This document shows positions 1 through 6,470 of a stretch of 20,149 nt of DNA, piece by piece (position 1 is the stretch's first letter; each line of letters opens with the position of its first letter). The notes beneath the pieces are model-generated. The model was not told where the DNA came from, ran no database searches, and saw nothing but the letters and a program-made list of their open reading frames with translations. The position numbers were made by a program, and so were the translations under genes. The DNA is taken from contig JAMDCE010000364.1 of the NCBI GenBank assembly GCA_023489135.1, forward strand, positions 1 to 20,149, written 5' to 3'. This DNA comes from Chloroflexota bacterium (GTDB lineage Bacteria; Chloroflexota; Chloroflexia; JAMDCE01).

Positions 1-833
1 ATAAGGATCATCTTGCTGCCCCCTAGGCCGCTTTCCGAGCAGACTTCGCCTTTGGCGGCGCTTCCAGGCCCTCTTTGCGCCGCTGAAGCTTTGTCAGCCG
101 CTTGCCGTTCACCACCACCGTCGTGATCAGTAGCTGCACCCAACTCTTCACGTCCCCCCGGTAGCGACACCGCGACTGCCCGCGCTGCCTTCTCCTCTTT
201 GGTCAGCTTGGGCTTGCCCTCCTTGCGCCGCTGCTCGCGCTCCTCGGCGTAGGCCCGCTTATCCGCCGCCACCGCCGCCTCTAGCTCCGCGCCATAGTGC
301 GGGTCGATCTCCTTGACCACCTTGATCAGCGCCTCCCGCACCTGCAGCAGCAGTCCCGCGATCGAGTTCACCCGCGTGTTCGAGCGCAGGTGGCTCGTGT
401 CCATGATCTGCCGCTCAGCGCGGTCGAGCAGCCCCAGTCGCTCGGCTTGTTCCAGCAGCCGGAAGTGGATCTCGATGTAGTCGATCAAGTCCATGCGCCA
501 GAAGCGGAACTTGGCCAGCGTGCTCGGATGGGGCGCTTGCTCGTGGAGGCCCAGGCGCAGGAAGAGGCGGACGGCGAGGTCGGTCTGCGCCGCCAGGCAT
601 ACCTTCTCATCCGAGAGCTTCATGTAGAACTGGCAGAAGAGCAGGCGCCACATTAGCTCCGGATGCTTGGCCTGACGGCCGATCCACTGGTTATAGCGGT
701 CTTTAAGCACGTCGAGGATGAAGGAAAAGTCGAGGACGTCGTTCATCTTGCGCAGGGGGTGATGCTCTGGGACGATGCGCAGGTAGAGCTCACAGTTCTG
801 CTGGTCAAGCTCGAGAGGGTCAGGACGGAGCAT
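1..833 (-). pseudogene. IS1182-family transposase remnant with the catalytic centre deleted
   Basis: Reading the minus strand from the ATG at 833 gives an open frame that never stops before the window edge. Its first ~200 residues look like the DUF772-type N-terminal half of an IS1182/IS5-group transposase: MLRPDPLELDQQNCELYLRI at the start, then LLFCQFYMKLSDEKV, FLRLGLHEQAPHPSTLAKFR, and the MDTSHLRSNTRVN segment. After a charged stretch (KLTKEEKAARA) at about 190 the sense shifts to another frame, which reads RYRGDVKSWVQLL and VVVNGKRLTKLQ and stops at 25-23. That tail looks like the normal C-terminus of the same family. Roughly 150-200 residues that should carry most of the DDE catalytic residues are missing between the halves. 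I infer an internal deletion, with the junction near 160-190, so the product cannot transpose by itself. Family assignment is from memory of these motifs. Confidence 0.75.
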
Positions 834-1215
834 GGTGGCCCCTCCAGTCTAGGTCGCTTGGGCGACATTCCATAGCAGCAGCTGGGATTACCTTACCCCA
901 TATGGCCTCGCCGGTCAAGTCGAGCTGAGGCCGCGAGCGGCCTCCTGCACCAAGGCGAGCACCACGACCACCAGTAGCGGTTCGAGGTCTGGGGATCATA
1001 CGGCTTGGCGACGAGGCTATCTGCACTGACGAACCGACCCAACCAAGGATGGTGGTGCCTGCCGGCGCCTCCTGGCGCGCTCTAGAGGCACAAGCCTACA
1101 GCCCCCTGGCGTTCCCGTTCGCCCGATTAGCGATCAATCAGTCTAGCGCAAGCACTTTTTCGTGAGCCTCTTTACCTATATACGTGTTGCCCTACTCCCA
1201 TCTTAGTAAACTTGA
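834..1215. other. Non-coding stretch between two transposase remnants
   Basis: I see no convincing gene here. Short frames on both strands have no recognisable motif and no good ribosome binding site. The only structure noted is a small hairpin at 927-944 (8-bp arms GAGGCCGC and GCGGCCTC with a 2-base loop). It could include the upstream end of the IS1182-family element, but I could not identify a terminal repeat. Confidence 0.4.
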
Positions 1216-1242
1216 CCCCTGAAAAATAGTAAAGTCTACCCC

Positions 1243-1398
1243 CAGAGGGAAGCCCGGCAGGGCCTGATGGGCTACTTGGACTTTTGCAACAACGAGCGGC
1301 CACACCAATCGCTGGGATATCGGACGCCTGCCCAGATATACTTCGGCGAGGTGGATATCAGGGAAGGCGGGTCGGTGAAAGCAGAAGCAATCGCTTAG
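1243..1398 (+). pseudogene. IS3-family transposase (OrfB) C-terminal fragment
   Basis: The frame reads QREARQGLMGYLDFCNNERP followed by HQSLGYRTPAQIYFGEV and ends at TAG 1396-1398. The YNxxRPHxSLGYxTPxxxY pattern is the hallmark of the C-terminal end of the IS3-family rve-type integrase domain; this copy has F-C-N-N-E-R-P. Homology stops abruptly near 1243 and there is an in-frame stop at 1213. About 50 residues remain of an expected ~280 for OrfB, so the catalytic Asp residues are gone and only the last part of the domain survives. The fragment joins a sequence at 1211-1243 that looks like an insertion-sequence end. Confidence 0.85.
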
Positions 1399-1409
1399 GC
1401 TGGCGCCCG

Positions 1410-1449
1410 GCAATCACCCAACTAGGCCGTGGCCTAGTTGGGTGATTGC
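1410..1449. repeat. Perfect 19-bp inverted repeat (hairpin) after the IS3 fragment
   Basis: The arms at 1410-1428 (GCAATCACCCAACTAGGCC) and 1431-1449 are exact reverse complements separated by only GT. The repeat begins 12 bases after the stop codon of the IS3 transposase fragment. It has no T-run on either side, so it is not a standard intrinsic terminator. It could be a transposon-end structure, a replication-slippage product or a transcript-stabilising hairpin; I cannot decide between these. Confidence 0.9.
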
Positions 1450-1620
1450 TACACCAAGGATTAGGATCGTAAACATGCAAGCAGCAAGACGAAAGGAGGT
1501 CCTAGCTTAGAATTCGTCTCTTTTGTGTCTTGACAAATGGGTCCACCCCCTGACTTTGGACACCACGTTCTTCCCATTCCAAGACGAAGCGACTATACTA
1601 GCCTCGGTTCCTGGGTTCTA
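1450..1620. other. Probable IS3 right-end region with an orphan Shine-Dalgarno
   Basis: AAAGGAGGT at 1492-1500 is a near-perfect ribosome binding site, but no start codon follows at a usable distance. At 1529-1550 the sequence CTTGAC-6-GTCCACCCCC resembles the terminal part of IS3-family elements, and a related motif, CTTGAC-17-GTCTACCCCC, lies at 1211-1243. I infer that an insertion-sequence end lies in this stretch. The open frame that begins at ATG 1537 is read through this end, so its first ~28 codons are probably not part of the ancestral glycosylase gene. Confidence 0.4.
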
Positions 1621-2280
1621 GTGAACAAAAGGCCAAGCTCAGAGGAGCGGAAAAAGGTGGTTGAGCTGGAGGATGATCCTTATTCCTTGCGCTTCCCGGA
1701 GGAGAGGCAACGTCGCCTCGATATGTTGGGTTTGCCGCATATGGCAAAGCTCAAGGAATACGTAGATGCCATTAGGGCAGCGCGAGGCGTCGATAAAACA
1801 ATACCCTACTTCGATTCCCTTGATGGTGGGATCGATGCGAAAGCCTTATTCCTGCTCGAAGCCCCTGGCGCCAGGGCCGTGGAATCTGGATTCATATCGC
1901 GGAATAACTGCGACCCAACCGCAAGGAACACGTGCGGCTTCCTATGGGATGCTGGCATTCCGAGGGCAAAGACCATTCTTTGGAACATTGTACCGTGGTA
2001 TGTCGGGGACAACAGGGGAATCCGAGCCGCTAGCTCGGAGGACATACGAGAAGGGATGGTCTACTTGCCCGAGCTTTTCAAGATGCTAAGCGACCTAAAC
2101 CTTGTTGTACTTGTGGGCAGGGAGGCCCAACACGCCACCAACCAGATCGAAAGAATCACGAACGGCGTGGAGATAGTTGATATGTATCATCCCAGCCAAC
2201 GTGTTCTCAACCGATGGCCCCACATAAGAAATGAGATTCAGAAATCACTTGGATCGGTAGCGAAGGTTGTTCACCAATAA
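1621..2280 (+). CDS. Uracil-DNA glycosylase superfamily protein
   Basis: The 219-residue product should be a base-excision enzyme, or a relative, that recognises uracil or a modified base in DNA. From the GTG at 1621, the first conserved block is LFLLEAPGARAVESG (E80-A81-P82-G83), matching the GExPG-type active-site motif of family 4/5-like UDGs. The segment FISRNNCDPTARN and the block ILWNIVPWYVGD follow. Near the C-terminus MYHPSQRVLNR provides the HPS motif (H190-P191-S192). The frame stays open upstream to an ATG at 1537, but that extension is translated from a probable IS end, so I prefer GTG 1621, just ahead of the family-like DDPYSLRFPEERQRR. No good ribosome site precedes either start, so the IS may have replaced the native promoter and start. 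It is followed after 111 bp by the nuclease gene on the same strand, suggesting a joint role. The exact UDG family and substrate are not assigned. Confidence 0.8.
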   Translation: MNKRPSSEERKKVVELEDDPYSLRFPEERQRRLDMLGLPHMAKLKEYVDAIRAARGVDKTIPYFDSLDGGIDAKALFLLEAPGARAVESGFISRNNCDPTARNTCGFLWDAGIPRAKTILWNIVPWYVGDNRGIRAASSEDIREGMVYLPELFKMLSDLNLVVLVGREAQHATNQIERITNGVEIVDMYHPSQRVLNRWPHIRNEIQKSLGSVAKVVHQ

Positions 2281-2391
2281 CCATCTGTGCGGCTGATACG
2301 CAGTCTGGCTGAGCTGCGACCATCCTCGGTCACTGTCTCAGGCTGCTACGACGGCTGATGACAATTCCTTTCTATAAATGGAGATCGGAAA

Positions 2392-4299
2392 TTGCGTGGG
2401 CTCGACGATCGATTCATACGCGACCTGAAATACGGATTACTCGCGCCATTACTTGAGGCAATCGTGAGTGACCGGGATCTGCTCCTGGAGATTCGAGAAG
2501 ACTACATCAATGTCTATTACAAAGGCTATAGCCTTTTGAAGCTCAGCCAGGCGAGAGATCGTTACTTAGTTGGCATACACAAGAAATTCCAGGTCCCATC
2601 TATCAGTGAGCTGCCCACGCTTGGAACCCAGGCCGATACTCAAGAGTTTGTCAGGGCTATACCTGCTATCAAGGAGAGAATTCTCTCCATTGGCAAAGGC
2701 GGCAACGAGATCGAATATGAGCAGAACTTGATCCGTGCCAACAACGGCGAACCTAGACTCAACACAGAGTACTTCGTTATTGACCGCCAGGTAGTCTCAG
2801 CAGGCCACCAGGGACGTTTCGATCTCATCGCCGTCTACTGGTCTAGTGCGGGTCGGAGACCACGTCAAATTGTCCCTCTGATTCTTCTCGAAGTGAAGTT
2901 CGGTCTCAATACTGATATCGCCAATATCCACAAGCAACTCGAAGGATACTACGAAAGCCTGCCGGATCCCATAGCAGGTCTCGCTGAAGAAGCAGAGATC
3001 CTGCTCCGGCAAAAAGTGCAACTGGGACTAATACACCAGGGCCCTCGCCAACTGGCGGCACTGGAAACACTTAGTGTATCTCGCAGCAAAAAGGATCTGC
3101 GCTTTGGGGTCGTTCTCGTCGACTATAACCCACATAGCAAACTGCTGAACATCGACGCTTTGAGCAAACTCGAATTCTCTGAGCGGATCGATCTGTTCTA
3201 TGTCGGCTTTGGACTCTGGAGAGATAGCGCGATTCGTATCCACCCATCGAAAACGAAGACAGTGGAGAACCCACCGACCGACAGCGGAGGGGTGGAGCCA
3301 CCAAACAAGTTCCAGCAGCAAGAAACTGAGCGCCAGGTAAATTACAGGCGACGGCATTGGCCGGAGTTGGACAATGGGGTTTGGAGCAAAGGTCCAAAAT
3401 ACACCTATCCTCACATTCTCCCTCAGGGCCATTTGAAAGAAGTGTTCTATCCTCCCGTCGCGGATGAGGTGATATCTTATTGTAAAAAGAACGATGTCGT
3501 CGTTCACTCCGGAGCGCTGAACCTCAAGAGTTCACAAGTCGCCTGCTTCAACACGATGTTTCCGCTCAGGTTGAATCTTGATCTCGCCAGTGTAGCGCTA
3601 CAACCTCTCCTACCCGGAGTAAAAGCGGTCACGGGAATCGAGTTCGAATATACCGGGAACGAGGATGCCACAACCTGGCTCGGGGAGCCGAAACAAGGGA
3701 AGCGAGGCCAGTTCCGCACATCGGTTGATGTGATTATTTGGTGGAGAGATGCCGACAGAAGTTTATTGACGCTCGTGGAATGGAAGTACACCGAGAGTGA
3801 GTACGGCAGCTGTGGAGGATTCCGATCAAAAGGCAACCTTAATCGGCAAAGATGCCTCGGACTGGATATCACGGCGTCAGCCGCAGCGTTAGAATGTTAT
3901 CTGACTCAAGGGAGTAACAGGCGCGAGTATTGGAATCGTATGATAGAAGCTGGAATTAGCTTACCAGCGATGGCGACTATCACGGGTTGCCCTTTCCGTG
4001 GACCTTTCTATCAACTGCTCAGGCTCTACTTGCTGGCGGCCTACCTAAGAAATTCTGAGGAAGTCGATGAGGTATATGTCGCATCGGTTTCGTTCCGAGG
4101 CAATAGCGTCTTGCGTCAAGCGCCGACCTACATTTCAGAACTGGACAATGACGTGATCAGGGCCTGGAATATATGTCTTGAGGGCGTGCCTGAGCTTATA
4201 CGAGTCGATGCGGAAAGCATTGTCGAAACTATAAGGAAGGACAATTCAGACCAGGCACGCCACCTGGTTAGCTATTTGAACGACAGGTACGGTCTTTAG
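2392..4299 (+). CDS. Large protein with two PD-(D/E)XK-like nuclease domains
   Basis: This 635-residue protein shows two separate PD-(D/E)XK signatures. In the N-terminal half, RFDLIAVYW (D144) is followed by LILLEVKFG (E167-V-K169). In the C-terminal half, TSVDVIIWW (D446) is followed by LTLVEWKYTE (E463-W-K465). The N-terminal ~70 residues (FIRDLKYGLLAPLL, EIREDYINVYYKGYSLLKL) look like a conserved lead-in, and residues ~290-320 are a hydrophilic linker. The C-terminal part from HILPQGHLKEVFYPP through LNLKSSQVACFN reminds me of PGN_0703-type putative restriction endonucleases; this is memory, not a search. The start is TTG 2392: a stop at 2359-2361 limits upstream choices and no ATG or GTG lies in frame before it. 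No methyltransferase, helicase or specificity subunit is visible nearby. The glycosylase gene upstream and small genes downstream suggest a multi-gene DNA-targeting unit. The precise function is unknown. Confidence 0.75.
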   Translation: MRGLDDRFIRDLKYGLLAPLLEAIVSDRDLLLEIREDYINVYYKGYSLLKLSQARDRYLVGIHKKFQVPSISELPTLGTQADTQEFVRAIPAIKERILSIGKGGNEIEYEQNLIRANNGEPRLNTEYFVIDRQVVSAGHQGRFDLIAVYWSSAGRRPRQIVPLILLEVKFGLNTDIANIHKQLEGYYESLPDPIAGLAEEAEILLRQKVQLGLIHQGPRQLAALETLSVSRSKKDLRFGVVLVDYNPHSKLLNIDALSKLEFSERIDLFYVGFGLWRDSAIRIHPSKTKTVENPPTDSGGVEPPNKFQQQETERQVNYRRRHWPELDNGVWSKGPKYTYPHILPQGHLKEVFYPPVADEVISYCKKNDVVVHSGALNLKSSQVACFNTMFPLRLNLDLASVALQPLLPGVKAVTGIEFEYTGNEDATTWLGEPKQGKRGQFRTSVDVIIWWRDADRSLLTLVEWKYTESEYGSCGGFRSKGNLNRQRCLGLDITASAAALECYLTQGSNRREYWNRMIEAGISLPAMATITGCPFRGPFYQLLRLYLLAAYLRNSEEVDEVYVASVSFRGNSVLRQAPTYISELDNDVIRAWNICLEGVPELIRVDAESIVETIRKDNSDQARHLVSYLNDRYGL

Positions 4300-4304
4300 T
4301 CCTA

Positions 4305-4320
4305 GTGCATTAGCATGCAA
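4305..4320 (+). repeat. IS630 left terminal inverted repeat
   Basis: This is the left end of the IS630-family element, matching the right end at 13 of 16 positions. The TA immediately outside (4303-4304) is the target duplication. Confidence 0.8.
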
Positions 4321-4350
4321 GATCGTTTGAAAAGATGTATGCTTGGTTGT

Positions 4351-4869
4351 ATGAGAGAGCCAATATTCATACGACAGCTTACAGAATTGGAGCGCCAGCA
4401 GTTGCAGAACGGCTTGCGCTCATCGGATGCTTTTGTGCTTCGCCGCTGCCAGATTTTGCTGGCCAGCGATCGAGGGCAGAATGCCCGCGAGATTGCCGAT
4501 AACCTGGGCTGCTCCGACCAGGCCGGCCGGAACGCCATCCGCGCTTTCAACGAGCGCGGTCTGGAATCACTGAAGAAGGGTTCGTCAGTTCCCCATACTG
4601 TCCACGCCGCCTTCGATACCGAACGGGCGGAGAGACTTCGCGCACTGCTGCACGAGAGTCCCAGATCCTTTGGCAAATCGACCAGCGTATGGACGCTAGA
4701 GTTGGCGGCAGAAGTGAGTTTCGAGAAGGGATTGATCCCGACGCGGGTTTCGAACGAAACAATTCGTGCGACACTAGTTCGACTTGGAGTGCGTTGGAAG
4801 CGAGCGAAGAAGTGGATCACGAGTCCGGACCCCGAGTACGCCAGGAAAAAAAAGCCCGCGATCGGCTGA
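4351..4869 (+). CDS. IS630 transposase, first frame (DNA-binding part)
   Basis: This frame encodes the N-terminal helix-turn-helix half of the IS630 transposase. MREPIFIRQLTELERQ at the start is typical of the family, followed by FVLRRCQILLASDRGQNARE and the helix-turn-helix segment IADNLGCSDQAGRNAI, then the NERGLESLKKGSS linker and the second DNA-binding segment ending RLGVRWKRAKKWITSPDPEY. I prefer the ATG at 4351 over the upstream ATG at 4315 because homology begins there. The frame runs into AAA AAA AAG at 4846 and stops at 4867-4869, before the catalytic domain. A -1 slip in that tract fuses it to the second frame, so a full-length transposase of about 377 residues is expected from frameshifting rather than from an intact single frame. 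Confidence 0.85.
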   Translation: MREPIFIRQLTELERQQLQNGLRSSDAFVLRRCQILLASDRGQNAREIADNLGCSDQAGRNAIRAFNERGLESLKKGSSVPHTVHAAFDTERAERLRALLHESPRSFGKSTSVWTLELAAEVSFEKGLIPTRVSNETIRATLVRLGVRWKRAKKWITSPDPEYARKKKPAIG

Positions 4870-5483
4870 TTCGTTTGGCGGCAGGACACCCGGATTGGGT
4901 AATCTGCTTCGAGGACGAGACGTGGTGGAGTCGGCTGGCTAGACCGAACTTGTCCACCTGGGTTGAACCCAATCAGCCGCTGCATCTGGTTGAGCGGTCG
5001 GTGGCGAAGGATGACCCCGACCCCAAAGCCTTGGCCTGCTATGGAATCTTGGTGCAGTTGGCGCGCTTGGATAAATTGCCGCAGGAGGAAATTTGGTTGC
5101 GTTTCGTGGATGGCCATCCAGTCAGTAACGCGACTACGGCGTTCCTGGAGTGGACCTGCAGCAAGCTTGAGGGACTTGGCAAGAAGGCGCTGTTGCTCGT
5201 GTGGGACAACGCCTCGTGGCATATTAGTGCCCAGGTGTGTGCGTGGATTCGGGAACATAATCGGCTGGTCAAGCGGGACAGGGCGGGCATCCGTATCATC
5301 GTGTGCCCGCTCCCAGTCAAGAGCCCCTGGCTCAATCCGATGGAGCCACATTGGGTTCACGGAAAGCGACGGGTGATCGAGCCTGATCGGCTCCTCACCG
5401 CCCAGGAGCTTAGGGAGCGCGTCTATGCATGCTTTGGAATCGAACTCGAAGAACATATTGTTATTCCCAAAAAGGTTGCCTGA
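4689..5483 (+). CDS. IS630 transposase, second frame (DDE catalytic part)
   Basis: The productive part begins at about 4854, after the slippery tract; the portion from 4689 overlaps the first frame and is probably not used. It holds the RNase-H-fold DDE domain: ICFEDETWW with the first Asp at 4914-4916, LLVWDNASWH with the second Asp at 5205-5207, and SPWLNPMEPHW with the Glu at 5343-5345. All three catalytic residues are present, so the enzyme looks functional if frameshifting occurs. The frame ends at TGA 5481-5483, inside the right inverted repeat. A 384-residue frame on the opposite strand over this element is an antisense artefact. Confidence 0.85.
   Translation: MDARVGGRSEFREGIDPDAGFERNNSCDTSSTWSALEASEEVDHESGPRVRQEKKARDRLIRLAAGHPDWVICFEDETWWSRLARPNLSTWVEPNQPLHLVERSVAKDDPDPKALACYGILVQLARLDKLPQEEIWLRFVDGHPVSNATTAFLEWTCSKLEGLGKKALLLVWDNASWHISAQVCAWIREHNRLVKRDRAGIRIIVCPLPVKSPWLNPMEPHWVHGKRRVIEPDRLLTAQELRERVYACFGIELEEHIVIPKKVA
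4846..4853 (+). promoter_or_regulatory. Slippery A8 tract for -1 ribosomal frameshifting
   Basis: Eight consecutive A bases followed by G give, in the first frame, AAA AAA AAG, which contains the heptamer A AAA AAG known to promote -1 slippage in many insertion sequences. The second transposase frame is exactly -1 relative to the first and is open through this point. I infer programmed frameshifting. The alternative is a plain indel mutation in the A run. Confidence 0.65.
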
Positions 5484-5491
5484 TTATGCAC
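5476..5491 (-). repeat. IS630 right terminal inverted repeat
   Basis: This is the right end of the IS630-family element, the imperfect reverse complement of 4305-4320. The TA at 5492-5493 is the second copy of the target dinucleotide. Confidence 0.8.
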
Positions 5492-5526
5492 TAGCTCATC
5501 CAGTTGGGCAGAGATGGTTCATCACA

Positions 5527-5796
5527 ATGATTGGAAAGCGATTCGGTTACCGAGAACACGCCCATACGTTGGGAGACCCCCTACGACCCGCCGAAGTGAC
5601 GAAAATGGGTCCACCCCGCTCGCGGAAAGTGCGCGTTCGCTGGCTCGACGGTGAGTACGAGGGTTTAGAGGAATGGGTGCCCAAAGTCAGGCTCGTCATT
5701 CAGTGGGAGGAAGCCGACAAATTGCTGGCTGACGAACAACACGTGATCACCGCAGCCGACGCATGTGGAGATGTGTACCACACCACTGAATGGTAA
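5527..5796 (+). CDS. Small protein of unknown function, downstream of the IS630 insertion
   Basis: The 89-residue product begins MIGKRFGYREHAHTLGD, has a Lys/Arg-rich centre (VTKMGPPRSRKVRVRWLDG) and an acidic, Trp-containing stretch (EYEGLEEWVPKVRLVIQWEE). The pattern suggests a small beta-rich domain that might bind nucleic acid or a partner, but I do not recognise a family with certainty. The frame is open upstream into the IS630 element as far as an ATG at 5425, but that extension is transposon DNA, so I choose ATG 5527. Without the IS this start would lie 38 bp after the nuclease stop codon, supporting an original operon. The next gene starts 9 bp after its stop. Confidence 0.65.
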   Translation: MIGKRFGYREHAHTLGDPLRPAEVTKMGPPRSRKVRVRWLDGEYEGLEEWVPKVRLVIQWEEADKLLADEQHVITAADACGDVYHTTEW

Positions 5797-5805
5797 GCTG
5801 TCCAG

Positions 5806-6243
5806 ATGGTGTTCTTTGCCCTTCCACGAGGCCTAGGGATTGGTCTCGGCTTCGCGGCGGCCGAACAAGACCTCCTAGGCATCGACGATCTCGATGTCGC
5901 GGTCCCTATGCTTGGCCTCAGCCGCGACGAGTTACTCGCGGAGCCTTATGCTTTCATCGATCGGTTCGGCGAATACAAGGCCCCATTCCAAGTAGCATTA
6001 CGGATTGCAAAGCTGTGTTGCCAACGTTTCGCTCACGACATACTTAGCTACGTGAACGAAGAGGACGACGCGCACCGGCAGGCTGTCTCCTACGGCCACT
6101 ACGTTTCTCCACACACTGTGACAGAAATCGAATTCGACATTGACCGTGCCCGTGCCGAGGAATGGCTTCGGAAGCAACAACCGATCTATGCTCTGGTAAG
6201 AACCTGGTGCGGCGAGGACGCGGGTTCCCTGGATGCATTATAG
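5806..6243 (+). CDS. Unrecognised 145-residue protein
   Basis: It starts at ATG 5806, only 9 bp after the previous gene, so the two are very likely co-transcribed. The sequence is a soluble, mixed helix/strand protein: a short hydrophobic N-terminus (VFFALPRGLGIGLGFAAAEQ), an acidic region with DDLDVAVPMLGLSRDELLAE, a central block RIAKLCCQRFAHDILSYV, and a C-terminal EIEFDIDRARAEEWLRKQQP. There is no obvious signal peptide, metal site or catalytic motif. It closes the group of four cargo genes, and 227 bp without a gene separate it from the ATPase operon. No function can be given. Confidence 0.6.
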   Translation: MVFFALPRGLGIGLGFAAAEQDLLGIDDLDVAVPMLGLSRDELLAEPYAFIDRFGEYKAPFQVALRIAKLCCQRFAHDILSYVNEEDDAHRQAVSYGHYVSPHTVTEIEFDIDRARAEEWLRKQQPIYALVRTWCGEDAGSLDAL

Positions 6244-6470
6244 CGCCTTACGCCCACCGGTTCAAGGGAACAGATCTGCGAAGAGGCAGTGTGAAATAAA
6301 ATGTGCTGCCCCTCCCTAGTGCTCCCTCCGATTCCTGGTGGCACGGCTTATGCTCACCTCCTTGATAAGCTTCCCTTTGGATTAGCGTCGGAAGGGTGAA
6401 ACGAGATGAAACGAAGCGAGTAGCGATCCTATCCGCGTAGGGCTAGGAATCAACTGTGTGGACGTGAGAT

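Larger units (their letters stand above)
4305..5491 (+). mobile_element. IS630-family insertion sequence, apparently complete
   Basis: The element is 1187 bp with imperfect 16-bp terminal inverted repeats, GTGCATTAGCATGCAA at 4305-4320 and the complement of GTGCATAATCAGGCAA at 5476-5491 (13 of 16 identical). It is flanked by TA at 4303-4304 and 5492-5493, the duplicated dinucleotide target typical of the IS630/Tc1-mariner group. It carries a transposase in two overlapping frames joined by an A-rich slippery site, with the DDE triad intact. It sits just 3 bases after the stop codon of the nuclease gene, splitting what was probably one operon. Confidence 0.88.

Noticed and set aside
4302..5456. 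384-residue open frame on the minus strand
   Set aside because: It is antisense to the IS630 transposase, which has clear DDE motifs and terminal repeats; the minus-strand product has no recognisable domain.
5606..5619. A 14-base match between AATGGGTCCACCCC here and near 1535
   Set aside because: A single 14-mer match within 20 kb is expected about once by chance, and no longer repeat surrounds it.
6244..6470. Possible riboswitch or promoter before the ATPase
   Set aside because: I compared it with fluoride, c-di-AMP and Mn-type consensus elements and found no convincing match; TAAAAT near 6300 lacks a -35.
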